Assembly: GCF_002803515.1 (NCBI RefSeq)
Contig: NZ_PHQX01000001.1
Span: 4,092,001 to 4,156,000, forward strand
Reading direction: 5' to 3'
Source: Stenotrophomonas lactitubi
GTDB taxonomy: Bacteria > Pseudomonadota > Gammaproteobacteria > Xanthomonadales > Xanthomonadaceae
Length of the DNA stretch: 64,000 bases
In this document: positions 1-7,938 of the stretch, piece after piece
Position numbering within the stretch: position 1 is the first letter of the stretch
Layout: every line of letters begins with the position of its first letter
The notes under the pieces: generated by a model
Database searches by the model: none
What the model saw: the letters and a program-made list of their open reading frames with translations, nothing else
Told to the model about the DNA's origin: nothing
Position numbers and translations under genes: made by a program

Positions 1-297
1 CAGCACCGGGTGCTCGAACAGGCCTGCCTCACGCAGGGCGACCTCGGTGGCGCGCACCGACATGATCGCGACCTTGCCCATCGAGCGGGTGGTCTTGCGG
101 TTGTAGTTCGGCGGCAGCTCGTAGTCCTGCGCCGGCGCGGCAAGCTTGGTGTTCAGGCCCGCATATACATCCCATTCCGGCATCGAACGCACCGCGTTGC
201 GGCAGCTGCGCAGATGGGCCTGGATGGTCGGCCAGTCGTGGCCGAGCGGACTGATGGCGGCGGCACCGGTGACCACCACGCGACGATCGGCGGCCAT
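1..297 (-). CDS. Beta-ketoacyl-ACP synthase (FabF-like), N-terminal part, runs off the window
   Basis: Only the first 99 residues are in the window; the gene continues past position 1. The start MAADRRVVVTGAAAISPLG matches the N-terminus of FabF-type ketosynthases (VVVTG...G), and the RKTTRSMGKV segment is also typical. The ATG lies in a TGATG overlap with the ketoreductase stop, so it is the last visible gene of the aryl-polyene operon. Expected role: elongating condensing enzyme for polyene extension on an ACP. The catalytic Cys-His-His lie outside the window, so activity cannot be judged. Confidence 0.85.
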   Translation of the reverse strand, partial: MAADRRVVVTGAAAISPLGHDWPTIQAHLRSCRNAVRSMPEWDVYAGLNTKLAAPAQDYELPPNYNRKTTRSMGKVAIMSVRATEVALREAGLFEHPVL

Positions 298-1028
298 CAG
301 ATCATCCCTCCATTGACCGAAATCACCTGGCGGGTGATGTAGCCGGCCGGCTCGGACAGCAGGAACGCGACCGTCGCCGCCACTTCCTCGGGCCGGCCGA
401 CGCGGCCGGCCGGGATCAGCTTCAATGCGTGTTCGACCACTTCTTCGTTGAGCATGTCGGTCTCGATCAGGCCCGGGGCCACGCAGTTGACGGTGATCTG
501 GCGGCTGGCCAGCTCCAGCGCCAATGCCTTGCTGGCGCCGATGATGCCGGCCTTGGCCGCACTGTAATTGACCTGGCCACGGTTGCCGGCCACGCCGGAC
601 ACCGAGGACAGGGTGACGATGCGGCCCGGCTTGCGCCGCCGCACCATCGGCATGATCAGCGGATGCAGCACGTTGTAGAAGCCGTCCAGATTGGTGTGGA
701 TCACCTGGTCCCAGTCATCCTCGGACAGTGCCGGGAAGGCGCCGTCACGGGCGATGCCGGCATTGCACACCACGCCGTAATAGGCGCCATTTGCCTCCAC
801 GTCCGCTTCCAGCGCGGCGCGCGCGGCGGCACGGTCGGCCACGTCGAAGGCCAGCACGCGGGCCTGCTGGCCCAGTGCCCGGATCTCGTCAGCCACTGCC
901 TGTGCTTCTTCCACACGGCTGCGGCAATGCACCACCACGTCGAAGCCATCGCGCGCGATACGCAGCGCAATGGCCCGGCCGATGCCCCGGCTCGCGCCGG
1001 TCACCAGCACGCTTCGATTCCCTGTCAT
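297..1028 (-). CDS. 3-oxoacyl-ACP reductase (FabG-like SDR) of the aryl-polyene operon
   Basis: A 243-residue short-chain dehydrogenase. The N-terminus has the NAD(P)-binding TGASRGIG motif, followed by the CNAG motif, a catalytic SSVSG serine and the YSAAK Tyr/Lys pair, ending in a typical VNGGM tail. It should reduce the beta-keto group of the growing ACP-bound chain at each polyene extension cycle. The start at 1028 is chosen because it forms an ATGA overlap with the dehydratase stop and gives the normal FabG length; a longer in-frame extension has no FabG-like residues. The stop overlaps the next ketosynthase start. Confidence 0.9.
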   Translation of the reverse strand: MTGNRSVLVTGASRGIGRAIALRIARDGFDVVVHCRSRVEEAQAVADEIRALGQQARVLAFDVADRAAARAALEADVEANGAYYGVVCNAGIARDGAFPALSEDDWDQVIHTNLDGFYNVLHPLIMPMVRRRKPGRIVTLSSVSGVAGNRGQVNYSAAKAGIIGASKALALELASRQITVNCVAPGLIETDMLNEEVVEHALKLIPAGRVGRPEEVAATVAFLLSEPAGYITRQVISVNGGMI

Positions 1029-1483
1029 GCCTGTCCACTCTCCAGATAGGCCATCGAGTCGGCCGGTTCGAACACCGACACGTTGGCAACCGCCCATTCT
1101 TCTTCGCCTGCCAGGATGCGGCAGGCGAACATCCCTAATCCATTGTCGCCCAACAGTTCGCAACGCGCCTGTACCTGCAGGCGGGTGCCGCTGGGGAAGC
1201 TGCTGCGCGTGCTGGTGTAGCGCCGGCTGCCGAGCAGGAAGCCCAGCTGCGGCGGGTTTCCGGCCGTGCGCGCCCGGCAGCCGGCCCAGGCGGCGATGGC
1301 CTGGGCCATGTATTCGATGCCGACCCAGGCCGGTACGGCACCGTCTTCGATGAACAGGCCGGCCTCGGGCACCACCAGTTCCGCCTCGATGCCGTCCTGG
1401 TCCCAGCGCAGGATGCGGTCCAGCAGGCACATGTCCTGGCGGTGCGGCACCACTTCTTCGATGGCATACAACGGCATGTTCAT
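1025..1483 (-). CDS. Hotdog-fold 3-hydroxyacyl-ACP dehydratase (FabZ/FabA-like)
   Basis: A 152-residue protein beginning MNMPLYAIEEVVPHRQDMCLLD. The PHRxxMxLLD segment and the later GIEYMAQAIAAWAG helix are characteristic of the small hotdog dehydratases found in aryl-polyene clusters. It probably removes water from beta-hydroxyacyl-ACP to form the conjugated double bonds. It overlaps the ketosynthase upstream by ATGA and the ketoreductase downstream by ATGA, so translation is probably coupled. A second dehydratase-like domain sits at the C-terminus of the ligase (11168-12853), which gives the pathway two. Confidence 0.85.
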   Translation of the reverse strand: MNMPLYAIEEVVPHRQDMCLLDRILRWDQDGIEAELVVPEAGLFIEDGAVPAWVGIEYMAQAIAAWAGCRARTAGNPPQLGFLLGSRRYTSTRSSFPSGTRLQVQARCELLGDNGLGMFACRILAGEEEWAVANVSVFEPADSMAYLESGQA

Positions 1484-2667
1484 CGGCGCTCCAGTGCCAG
1501 CACGGCATTGCTGCCGCCGAAGGCGAACGAATTGCTCAGCACCCGCCGCGGCAGCTGCGGCAGGAAGGTCGCCGGGGCGACCAGCGGCAACGCCGGCAGC
1601 GCCGGATCGGCCACGCCGTCCCACCAGTGCGGCGGCAGTTGCTGCTGCGGATTCTCGGCCAGCAGGATCCAGCACAGCGCCGCTTCGATCGCACCGGATG
1701 CACCCAGCGTGTGGCCGGTCAGTGGTTTGGTCGAACTGGCCGGCACATCGGTGCCCAGTACCTGCACCACGGCGTGGCTTTCCATCGCGTCGTTGTGACC
1801 GGTCGCAGTGCCATGCAGGTTCACGTAATCCACTTCCGAAGCTGCCCAGCCAGCACGCTGCAACGCCTGCTGCAGGGCATCGATGGCGCCCAGGCCCTGC
1901 GGGTCCGGTGCGGACATATGGTGCGCGTCGGCCGACTCACCCCAACCCGCCAGGCTGACCGGACCCGGCTCGCGGGTCAGCAGGAACAGCGCGGCGCCCT
2001 CGCCGATGTTGATCCCGCAGCGATGCTGCGAGAACGGATTGCAGCGCACGGCGGAGACTGATTCGAGTGCGCTGAATCCAGCGACGGTGAACCGGCACAG
2101 GGAATCGGCACCACCGGCGATGACCGCATCGACGATGCCCGAACGCAGCATGCGCGCAGCCGACATCAACGCCTTGGCGCTGGACGAACAGGCCGTGGAC
2201 AGCGTCCAGGCTGGGCCCAGCGCGCCACTGCGCTCGCGCACGAACTGCGCGGCGGTACCCATTTCCTGCTGCGCGTAGTCGAAGCCTTCGGGCCAATGGC
2301 CGTGCTCGGCGCGGGTACGCAGTGCCTGTTCGGATTCACCGATGCCCGAGGTACTGGTGCCCAGCACCACGGCCACGCGCTCGGCGCCGTAACGGCTGAT
2401 GGCATCGGCAACGGCCGGCGCGATCTGCGCCAGGGCCACGTCCAGCAGCGCGTTGTTGCGGCCACGCAGGGACACCGGCAGTGCTTCCAGCGTCGGCAAG
2501 GGGCTGTGCACTTCGCCCAGCGCCAGGGTGCGACCTGGCAGCAGGGTGGCGTTGTCGCTCAGCCCGCCAGGCGCATCGGCAAACAGCGCAGCCGCCACCG
2601 CGGCGCGGCCGTCACCCAACGCGCAGACCACGCCGAGGTCGTTGAGGAAAATGGGCGCGCTCTTCAT
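1480..2667 (-). CDS. Beta-ketoacyl-ACP synthase (FabF-like), complete
   Basis: A 395-residue ketosynthase with the full catalytic triad visible: cysteine in LSTACSSSAKAL, histidine in LHGTATGHNDAMES and histidine in KPLTGHTLGASG. It ends in the usual SNSFAFGGSNAVL block. It catalyses decarboxylative condensation of malonyl-ACP with the aryl-primed chain. In characterised aryl-polyene systems a ketosynthase works with a degenerate chain-length partner; the CLF-like product encoded at 14728-15474 is a candidate partner, but this is inference. The ATG at 2667 overlaps the upstream lipoprotein stop (ATGA). Confidence 0.9.
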   Translation of the reverse strand: MKSAPIFLNDLGVVCALGDGRAAVAAALFADAPGGLSDNATLLPGRTLALGEVHSPLPTLEALPVSLRGRNNALLDVALAQIAPAVADAISRYGAERVAVVLGTSTSGIGESEQALRTRAEHGHWPEGFDYAQQEMGTAAQFVRERSGALGPAWTLSTACSSSAKALMSAARMLRSGIVDAVIAGGADSLCRFTVAGFSALESVSAVRCNPFSQHRCGINIGEGAALFLLTREPGPVSLAGWGESADAHHMSAPDPQGLGAIDALQQALQRAGWAASEVDYVNLHGTATGHNDAMESHAVVQVLGTDVPASSTKPLTGHTLGASGAIEAALCWILLAENPQQQLPPHWWDGVADPALPALPLVAPATFLPQLPRRVLSNSFAFGGSNAVLALERR

Positions 2668-3218
2668 TGCTGGCCGGCCATGTCGATCGATTCGATGCGC
2701 AGGGTGTAGCCCTCGGCGCGGTTGTCCAGTTGCACGCTGCCATCGGCCAGGCGCTGCAGTTGCAGCCACACGGTGCCGTCGCGCGACAGACTGCGCAGGC
2801 GGCCGTCATCGCTCACCTGCCAGCCGGCCGGCAGCGCGGCGGCAATGGCGTCGGTCGGCCACAGTGCGAACTGCAGGTCGTCCAGCACGCGTTCGGCGCG
2901 CACCTGTGGCGGCAGCCACGGTGCACGCTGCTGGGTCAGCTGCTGGCCATCCCACTGCAGGCGCACGCCGGTCTGGCCCATCGCCTGCACGGCCAGCCGC
3001 ACCTGCTGCGCGTCAGCCTCCAGCAGCGCGTCCAGATCACGCTCGTGGCTGCCGAAGCGGAAGTGCAGCTGCTGCTGCAGGGCCAACGGCGCCGGCAGGC
3101 TGGACGGTGCCAGCCGCAACGGCGGCAGTTCGACCAGCGGCCGCGGCATGCGGCTGGCACAGGCGGCCAGCAGCAGGCACAGCAGGACCGCAGAAAGGCG
3201 GACGATCAGGCGCTGCAC
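2664..3218 (-). CDS. DUF3261-type lipoprotein of the aryl-polyene operon
   Basis: A 184-residue protein with a lipoprotein signal peptide ending in a LLAAC lipobox at residues 16-20, so it is likely anchored to a membrane facing the periplasm. The mature part is hydrophilic and contains LWPTDAIAAALPAGW, which resembles DUF3261 proteins that accompany aryl-polyene export genes. A role in moving or anchoring the pigment at the outer membrane is inferred from the neighbouring LolA-like and MMPL genes; no activity is known. It overlaps the halogenase-like gene by 13 bases. Confidence 0.75.
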   Translation of the reverse strand: MQRLIVRLSAVLLCLLLAACASRMPRPLVELPPLRLAPSSLPAPLALQQQLHFRFGSHERDLDALLEADAQQVRLAVQAMGQTGVRLQWDGQQLTQQRAPWLPPQVRAERVLDDLQFALWPTDAIAAALPAGWQVSDDGRLRSLSRDGTVWLQLQRLADGSVQLDNRAEGYTLRIESIDMAGQQ

Positions 3219-4480
3219 AGTTCCTCCAGCACACGCATGCGGCGGCCGCTGTCGTCGGCCACATACGGATTGTTGGTGTCCCAGGCGTAGCCGGCCAGGA
3301 TGGAGCTGATCATGTCGCGCACCTGCGGCTGCTGGTCGGGGTGGTAGATGATCTTCTGGAAGCCGCCCTGGTACCAGCTTTCGACGAAGCGGCGGAAGGT
3401 TTTCACGCCGGCACGCAGCGGAATCGAGAAGTCGTTTTCCCAGTCAACGGTCTCGCCCGCGTAGCGGCGCTTCAGGCATTCGCTGGCCAGTTGCGCGGAT
3501 TTGAACGCGATGGTGACGCCGGAGGAGAACACCGGATCGAGGAACTCGCCGGCGTTGCCCAGCAGCGCATAGCCCGGGCCCCACAGCGAGCTGACGTTGG
3601 CCGAATAGCCGGTGATGCGGCGTACCGGCAGCACTGCCCATTCGGCGTTGGCCAGCAGCGAGGTCAGGTTCGGATCTTCGCCGACGATGGCCTGCAGCTT
3701 CTGCAGATCGTCGCCTTCGTAGCGCTCGAAGAATGACGGCTCGGCAACCACACCCAGCGAGCAGCAGCCGTTGGAGAACGGGATCGTCCAGTACCAGACG
3801 TCGATGTGCTCGGGATGGGTGGTGATCAGGATCTTGTTGCGGTCGAAATCCGCTTCGGCCGGGATGTTGTCGCGCACGTGGCAGAAGATCGCGCCACGCA
3901 CCGGGAAATTGGACGGCGATTCCAGGTCGAGCAGGCGCGGCAGCAGCCGCGCGAAGCCGGACGCGTCGAGGATGAAATCTGCTTCGATGCGGTACTCGCT
4001 GCCATCCGGGCGGCGCACGTTCACCACCGGCTGTTCGCCCGGCTCGACTGCCAGCACTTCATCGCCGAAACGCAGGGTCGCGCCCATGCGCTCGGCGCCG
4101 CGCGCCAGCACGTTGTCGAAGTCGGCGCGCTGCACCTGGTAGGTAGTGCCCCAGCCCGGCGAGAACTTCTTCCTGAAGTCGAACGCGGTGCGTGCTTCCC
4201 CGTGCACGAAGGCTGCGCCGTTCTTGTACTGGAAGCCCGCCTCGACCACGTCCTGCAGTAGACCCGCCGCCTCGATGTATTCCATGCTCTGCGGCAGCAG
4301 GCTCTCGCCGATGGAAAAGCGCGGGAACTGCTGGCGTTCCAGCATCAGCACCTTGCGGCCCTGCTGGCGCAGCATCGCCGCGGCCACCGAACCGGCCGGG
4401 CCGGCACCGATGATCAGGATTTCGGTACGTTCCACGTCTTCGTGGCTGGAAGAATCAGCGGCATCCACAGCAGTAGTCAT
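3206..4480 (-). CDS. Flavin-dependent halogenase-like monooxygenase of the pigment operon
   Basis: A 424-residue FAD enzyme. The GAGPAG dinucleotide-binding motif lies at about residues 25-30 and an IGES motif at 57-60. A WYWTIP sequence at 229-234 matches the WxWxIP signature of flavin-dependent halogenases, and a lysine at about 86 lies where halogenases place their catalytic Lys. GNAGEFLDPVFSSG follows near the C-terminus. Xanthomonadins are brominated aryl polyenes, so ring halogenation of the aryl head is a reasonable inference; a non-halogenating monooxygenase is the alternative. It lies between the MMPL exporter (62-base gap) and the DUF3261 lipoprotein. Confidence 0.8.
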   Translation of the reverse strand: MTTAVDAADSSSHEDVERTEILIIGAGPAGSVAAAMLRQQGRKVLMLERQQFPRFSIGESLLPQSMEYIEAAGLLQDVVEAGFQYKNGAAFVHGEARTAFDFRKKFSPGWGTTYQVQRADFDNVLARGAERMGATLRFGDEVLAVEPGEQPVVNVRRPDGSEYRIEADFILDASGFARLLPRLLDLESPSNFPVRGAIFCHVRDNIPAEADFDRNKILITTHPEHIDVWYWTIPFSNGCCSLGVVAEPSFFERYEGDDLQKLQAIVGEDPNLTSLLANAEWAVLPVRRITGYSANVSSLWGPGYALLGNAGEFLDPVFSSGVTIAFKSAQLASECLKRRYAGETVDWENDFSIPLRAGVKTFRRFVESWYQGGFQKIIYHPDQQPQVRDMISSILAGYAWDTNNPYVADDSGRRMRVLEELCSA

Positions 4481-4542
4481 CGGTGCGTCCTTGTTGCTCG
4501 ATCAGGTGGAAAAGCGGAGGAATCGGAATGAAGCGTGTCCGC

Positions 4543-6888
4543 TCAGGCCGGCGGAACATCATGCGGTGGCGGCCGGAACAGCGGCGAGATCAGCCAGACC
4601 AGGCCGATGCCGAACAGCAGGGTGAGCCCGAACGCGCGCAGCGCCGGCGTCTGCGAAAGACCCAGCAGGCCGAACGACAGCCAGGTGCTGGCCGCACCCA
4701 CGCACACCGCCAGCCAGGCACTGGCGTCGCCGCGGTGCTCGATCAGGAAGATGCCGTAGTCGATGCCCATGCCCAGCAGCAGCATCAGTGCCAGCACATT
4801 GAACAGCTGCAGCGGCTGGCCGAACAGGCCAAGCAGGCCCAGGGTGAGCGCACCGGCCACCAGGGTGGGGGCGAATACGCGCCAGGCCTGCCGCCGATAA
4901 CGCAGCCACAGGGCGCCGAACACCAGCGCGATGCCGACCAGCAGCAGGCCGCCCATCAGCTTGCGGTAATGGCCCAGCAGCTGCGAGAAATCAGCGGTGC
5001 GGTCGACCCAGCGCACGCCGTCCAGGCCTTCGGCAGCGCCACGCAGGGTGGCCAGCGCATCGGCACGCGACAGGTCATCGACCATCACCACGCTGATCAT
5101 CTGCCCGCCTACGTTGCCCACCCACAGGTGGCGGAACGGCTGCGACGCCGGCGAAGCGAGGAAGGCCTCTGCGCTCAGCGGCGCCGCCGCGAATGCAGGG
5201 CGCTGCAAGGGCTCGCCCACCGCTTCGCCTACGGCGGCCAGTACACCCGGTTCCACCCGGGCGGTCAGCGCCGCATCGGCCTGCTGCCGCGCAGGCGACG
5301 GCAGCCAGTCGCTGATCGCGCGGTAACCGCCGATGCGCTTGTCGCTGGTCAGTTCACGCAGGCGCGTGGTCAGCGCTTCTTCGCGCTGCAGCAGTTGTGC
5401 GGCATCGCTGCCCTGCACCAGGTAGAACTGCGCCGGGCTGGGCATGCCCAGCAGCTGGCTGAGGCGGATCTGCTGGGCCATCAGCGCCGGTGGCGACGAC
5501 TGCAGGCTGCGCAGGTCGTCATTGCTCTGCAGGCGGGCGATGCCGATGGCCGACACCAGTGCGGCCATGCCGAGGAAGATCGCCACCGGGCGACGCCCGT
5601 GCAGGCGCGGGAAGCGCTCCAGCGTATTGCCCAGCCACTGCGCGAAGCGGGTGGTACGGATCTCGCCACCGTCCAGCCACGGGAACCAGAAGATCACCGT
5701 GAGGAAGGCAGCGGCCAGACCGACCACCGAGAACAGCGCCATCTGCCGCAGGCCGGGGAACGGCGCCAGGCCCAACGCCAGGTACGCCAGCGCGCTGGTC
5801 AGCAGGGCAAGCCACAGCCCCGGCAACAGATGCCGCAGCAGCTTCCAGCGGCGGTCGGCCGGCTCGGCCTGGCGCGAAGCAAACCAGTGGATGCCGTAGT
5901 CCTCGGCCACGCCAACCAGCGAAGCACCGAACACCAGGGTCAGCACATGCACCTTGTCGAACACCAGCACGGTCACCGCCAGCGCCACACCACAGCCGAT
6001 CAGCAGCGAGGCGGCAACCAGCAGGATCGGCCGCAGCGAGCGGAATGCCAGCCACACCAGCAGCAGCACCGCCGCCAGCGAACCCCAGCCGATGGTGTTG
6101 ATTTCCTGATTGGCCTGCACCGCGGCTGCTTCGGCATGCAGCGGCACGCCGGCATGCAGGATCTCCAGGTCCGGCGCAGCGGCCTTGGCCACCTCTCCGG
6201 CGCGTTCGAGCAGGCCATCGAGATGGCGCTCGCCATCCAGCCTGAAGGCCGAGCCCGGTGTATCGAACTGCAGTGCCGCCCAGTGCTTGCCCTCGGCCTC
6301 CAGCAGACCGTCATCGCCCAGGCGCAGACCGGAGCCCTGGGCCTGCTGCTGCCACCACTGCGGCCACAGCGACAGCGGATCCTGCCGCCACTCGGTCAGG
6401 CGCGGCGCGCCCATCGGTCCGTACAGCGCACCCAGCGCCTGTTCGGCCAGCGCAGCGGGTTCGGCCTGCTGCAGCTGCTCGCGCTGGGCCGGGGTCAGCA
6501 GGCGGTCGCGGTATGGTGCGTAGAACGCACGCGCGTCATCGAACCAGCCTTCGATCGAACCACTGGGCACCAGCAGCGCGCTGTCGGCATCACTGGCCAT
6601 TGCCGCAGCGAACGCCGCCTGCGCGCGCTTGGCAGCGGCACCGTCGGCGCTGCCGAGCAGCACCACCACCTGCCGCGAACTGCCATCGGCGATGCGCCGG
6701 GTGACGTCGCTGAGCAGGCGGTCATGCGCGTCCTGCGGCAGCAGGGCGAGGATGTCGGTATCGATCCGTGATTCCTGGCTCCACAGGCGCCACTGCTGCG
6801 CGCCCAGCACCAGCAACAGCAGCAGCCAGGCGATGCCCAGCCAGTGCCACCAGCGACGCAGGCGATCCGGCGCGGCGCTGTCACTCAA
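4543..6888 (-). CDS. MMPL/RND-family exporter, probable aryl-polyene lipid transporter
   Basis: A 781-residue inner-membrane protein with the two-fold RND layout. An N-terminal helix is followed by a large periplasmic loop, then five hydrophobic segments (including GWGSLAAVLLLVWLAF and AEDYGIHWFASRQ), a second loop, and a second set ending with LLGMGIDYGIFLIEHRG. The paired GxAxDYG / GxGIDYGIF signatures are typical of MMPL-like transporters in aryl-polyene clusters. The reading frame opens with TTG at 6888, overlapping the LolA-like stop by eight bases; no ATG lies near, so TTG is preferred. It probably moves the finished glycolipid pigment across the periplasm with the LolA-like protein. 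Confidence 0.88.
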   Translation of the reverse strand: MSDSAAPDRLRRWWHWLGIAWLLLLLVLGAQQWRLWSQESRIDTDILALLPQDAHDRLLSDVTRRIADGSSRQVVVLLGSADGAAAKRAQAAFAAAMASDADSALLVPSGSIEGWFDDARAFYAPYRDRLLTPAQREQLQQAEPAALAEQALGALYGPMGAPRLTEWRQDPLSLWPQWWQQQAQGSGLRLGDDGLLEAEGKHWAALQFDTPGSAFRLDGERHLDGLLERAGEVAKAAAPDLEILHAGVPLHAEAAAVQANQEINTIGWGSLAAVLLLVWLAFRSLRPILLVAASLLIGCGVALAVTVLVFDKVHVLTLVFGASLVGVAEDYGIHWFASRQAEPADRRWKLLRHLLPGLWLALLTSALAYLALGLAPFPGLRQMALFSVVGLAAAFLTVIFWFPWLDGGEIRTTRFAQWLGNTLERFPRLHGRRPVAIFLGMAALVSAIGIARLQSNDDLRSLQSSPPALMAQQIRLSQLLGMPSPAQFYLVQGSDAAQLLQREEALTTRLRELTSDKRIGGYRAISDWLPSPARQQADAALTARVEPGVLAAVGEAVGEPLQRPAFAAAPLSAEAFLASPASQPFRHLWVGNVGGQMISVVMVDDLSRADALATLRGAAEGLDGVRWVDRTADFSQLLGHYRKLMGGLLLVGIALVFGALWLRYRRQAWRVFAPTLVAGALTLGLLGLFGQPLQLFNVLALMLLLGMGIDYGIFLIEHRGDASAWLAVCVGAASTWLSFGLLGLSQTPALRAFGLTLLFGIGLVWLISPLFRPPPHDVPPA

Positions 6889-7510
6889 AGCGGCGCGCCT
6901 CGTCGGCGTTCAACGTGGCCGGCGCTTCGCTCAGCGCAGTGAACTGGATGCGGGTGCGATCCTGGTTGGCTTCGACGATCTCGACCACGCGCACGTAACG
7001 GTCGCCCTGCAGGGTCAGCGACTGGAAGGCCTTGGCCAGCATCGCCGACTTCGGCGTCAGCTTCAGTCGCCAGCCCTGCCCTTCACGCGTGGCCTCGACA
7101 TTGAACTGGCTGGACAGTGCCTGCACGTCGCCGCTCATCAACGCGAACATGATCGCGTTGACCGAGCGCATCGCCGGCTGCTGGCGCGCGTCCAGTTCGA
7201 CGCGGGTGCTGCCATCGCGCTGGCGGCTGAGGATGCGGTCGGCGGTGACCACCACCTCGGACGGGAACGGCTTGAGCGTGGACCAGATCACCCCATGCTT
7301 GCGCGCGACCACGAACTGGCCCTGCGAGCGCAGCGGGTTCTTGAAGCCGCTGACCTGCTTTTCCTGAGTGAACTGCCCGCGCAGCACGTCCGGTCGGGCG
7401 ACGGCCTGGGTGATGGCATCGACGGTGGGATCAGCTGCCTGCAGCAGCGGCGCGGCAACCAGCAGCAGCGCGCACAGCAGCACGCGCGGAAGACGAAGGG
7501 ATCGGATCAC
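6881..7510 (-). CDS. LolA-like outer membrane lipoprotein carrier protein
   Basis: A 209-residue periplasmic protein. The GTG start at 7510 overlaps the thioesterase stop (GTGA) and places a clean signal peptide (LPRVLLCALLLVAAPLLQA) at the N-terminus; the longer in-frame version has no such signal at its end. The mature part has the LRGQFTQEKQVSGF and LRSQGQF segments seen in LolA-fold proteins of aryl-polyene clusters. It likely shuttles the hydrophobic product from the MMPL exporter through the periplasm. A general LolA function is less likely because LolA normally sits near ftsK or serS. Confidence 0.85.
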   Translation of the reverse strand: MIRSLRLPRVLLCALLLVAAPLLQAADPTVDAITQAVARPDVLRGQFTQEKQVSGFKNPLRSQGQFVVARKHGVIWSTLKPFPSEVVVTADRILSRQRDGSTRVELDARQQPAMRSVNAIMFALMSGDVQALSSQFNVEATREGQGWRLKLTPKSAMLAKAFQSLTLQGDRYVRVVEIVEANQDRTRIQFTALSEAPATLNADEARRFE

Positions 7511-7938
7511 GGGGCAGGCACTCCAAGACGCTGCCACAGCACCGGCGGGCACTGGTACAGCATTTCCTTGCTGGCCGCGTCGACCGCGACCTGGATGGTC
7601 ATCGCGCGGGTCAGCACCTGGCCGCTTTCCGCATCGAGGATCTCATATTCGATCTTCAGCCGGTTCTCCCACTCGACGATGCGCGAGCGCACGCGCAGCG
7701 CCTGGTTGAACAGCAACGGCCGCACGTACTTCACCCGTGCGTCGACCACCGGCCACAGGTAGCCCGATTCGAGCATCTGCGGATAGTCGTAGTCGTAGCG
7801 CTTCAGCAACGCACAACGGGCGATCTCGAAGTACTTGAAGTAGTTGCCATGCCAGACCACGTTCATCGGATCGCAGTCATGAAATGCGGGGGCCAGCTCG
7901 ATTTCGCCGACCAGTTCGTTGCCTTCATTCACCGACAT
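7507..7938 (-). CDS. 4-hydroxybenzoyl-CoA-type thioesterase
   Basis: A 143-residue hotdog thioesterase. The motif HDCDPMNVVWHGNYFKYFE, with the conserved Asp and the WHGNY block, is the signature of the YbgC/4HBT family. It may release or edit acyl chains from an ACP, or hydrolyse a CoA ester of the aryl starter. The start at 7938 gives the family's usual length; the longer open frame upstream is antisense-like. It overlaps the ammonia-lyase by 14 bases. Confidence 0.88.
   Translation of the reverse strand: MSVNEGNELVGEIELAPAFHDCDPMNVVWHGNYFKYFEIARCALLKRYDYDYPQMLESGYLWPVVDARVKYVRPLLFNQALRVRSRIVEWENRLKIEYEILDAESGQVLTRAMTIQVAVDAASKEMLYQCPPVLWQRLGVPAP

Noticed and set aside
4483..6771. 762-residue open frame on the plus strand opposite the MMPL gene
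   Set aside because: It is Gln/Arg/His-rich and has no family motif; the minus strand has a clear MMPL transporter. High-GC DNA keeps the antisense frame open.
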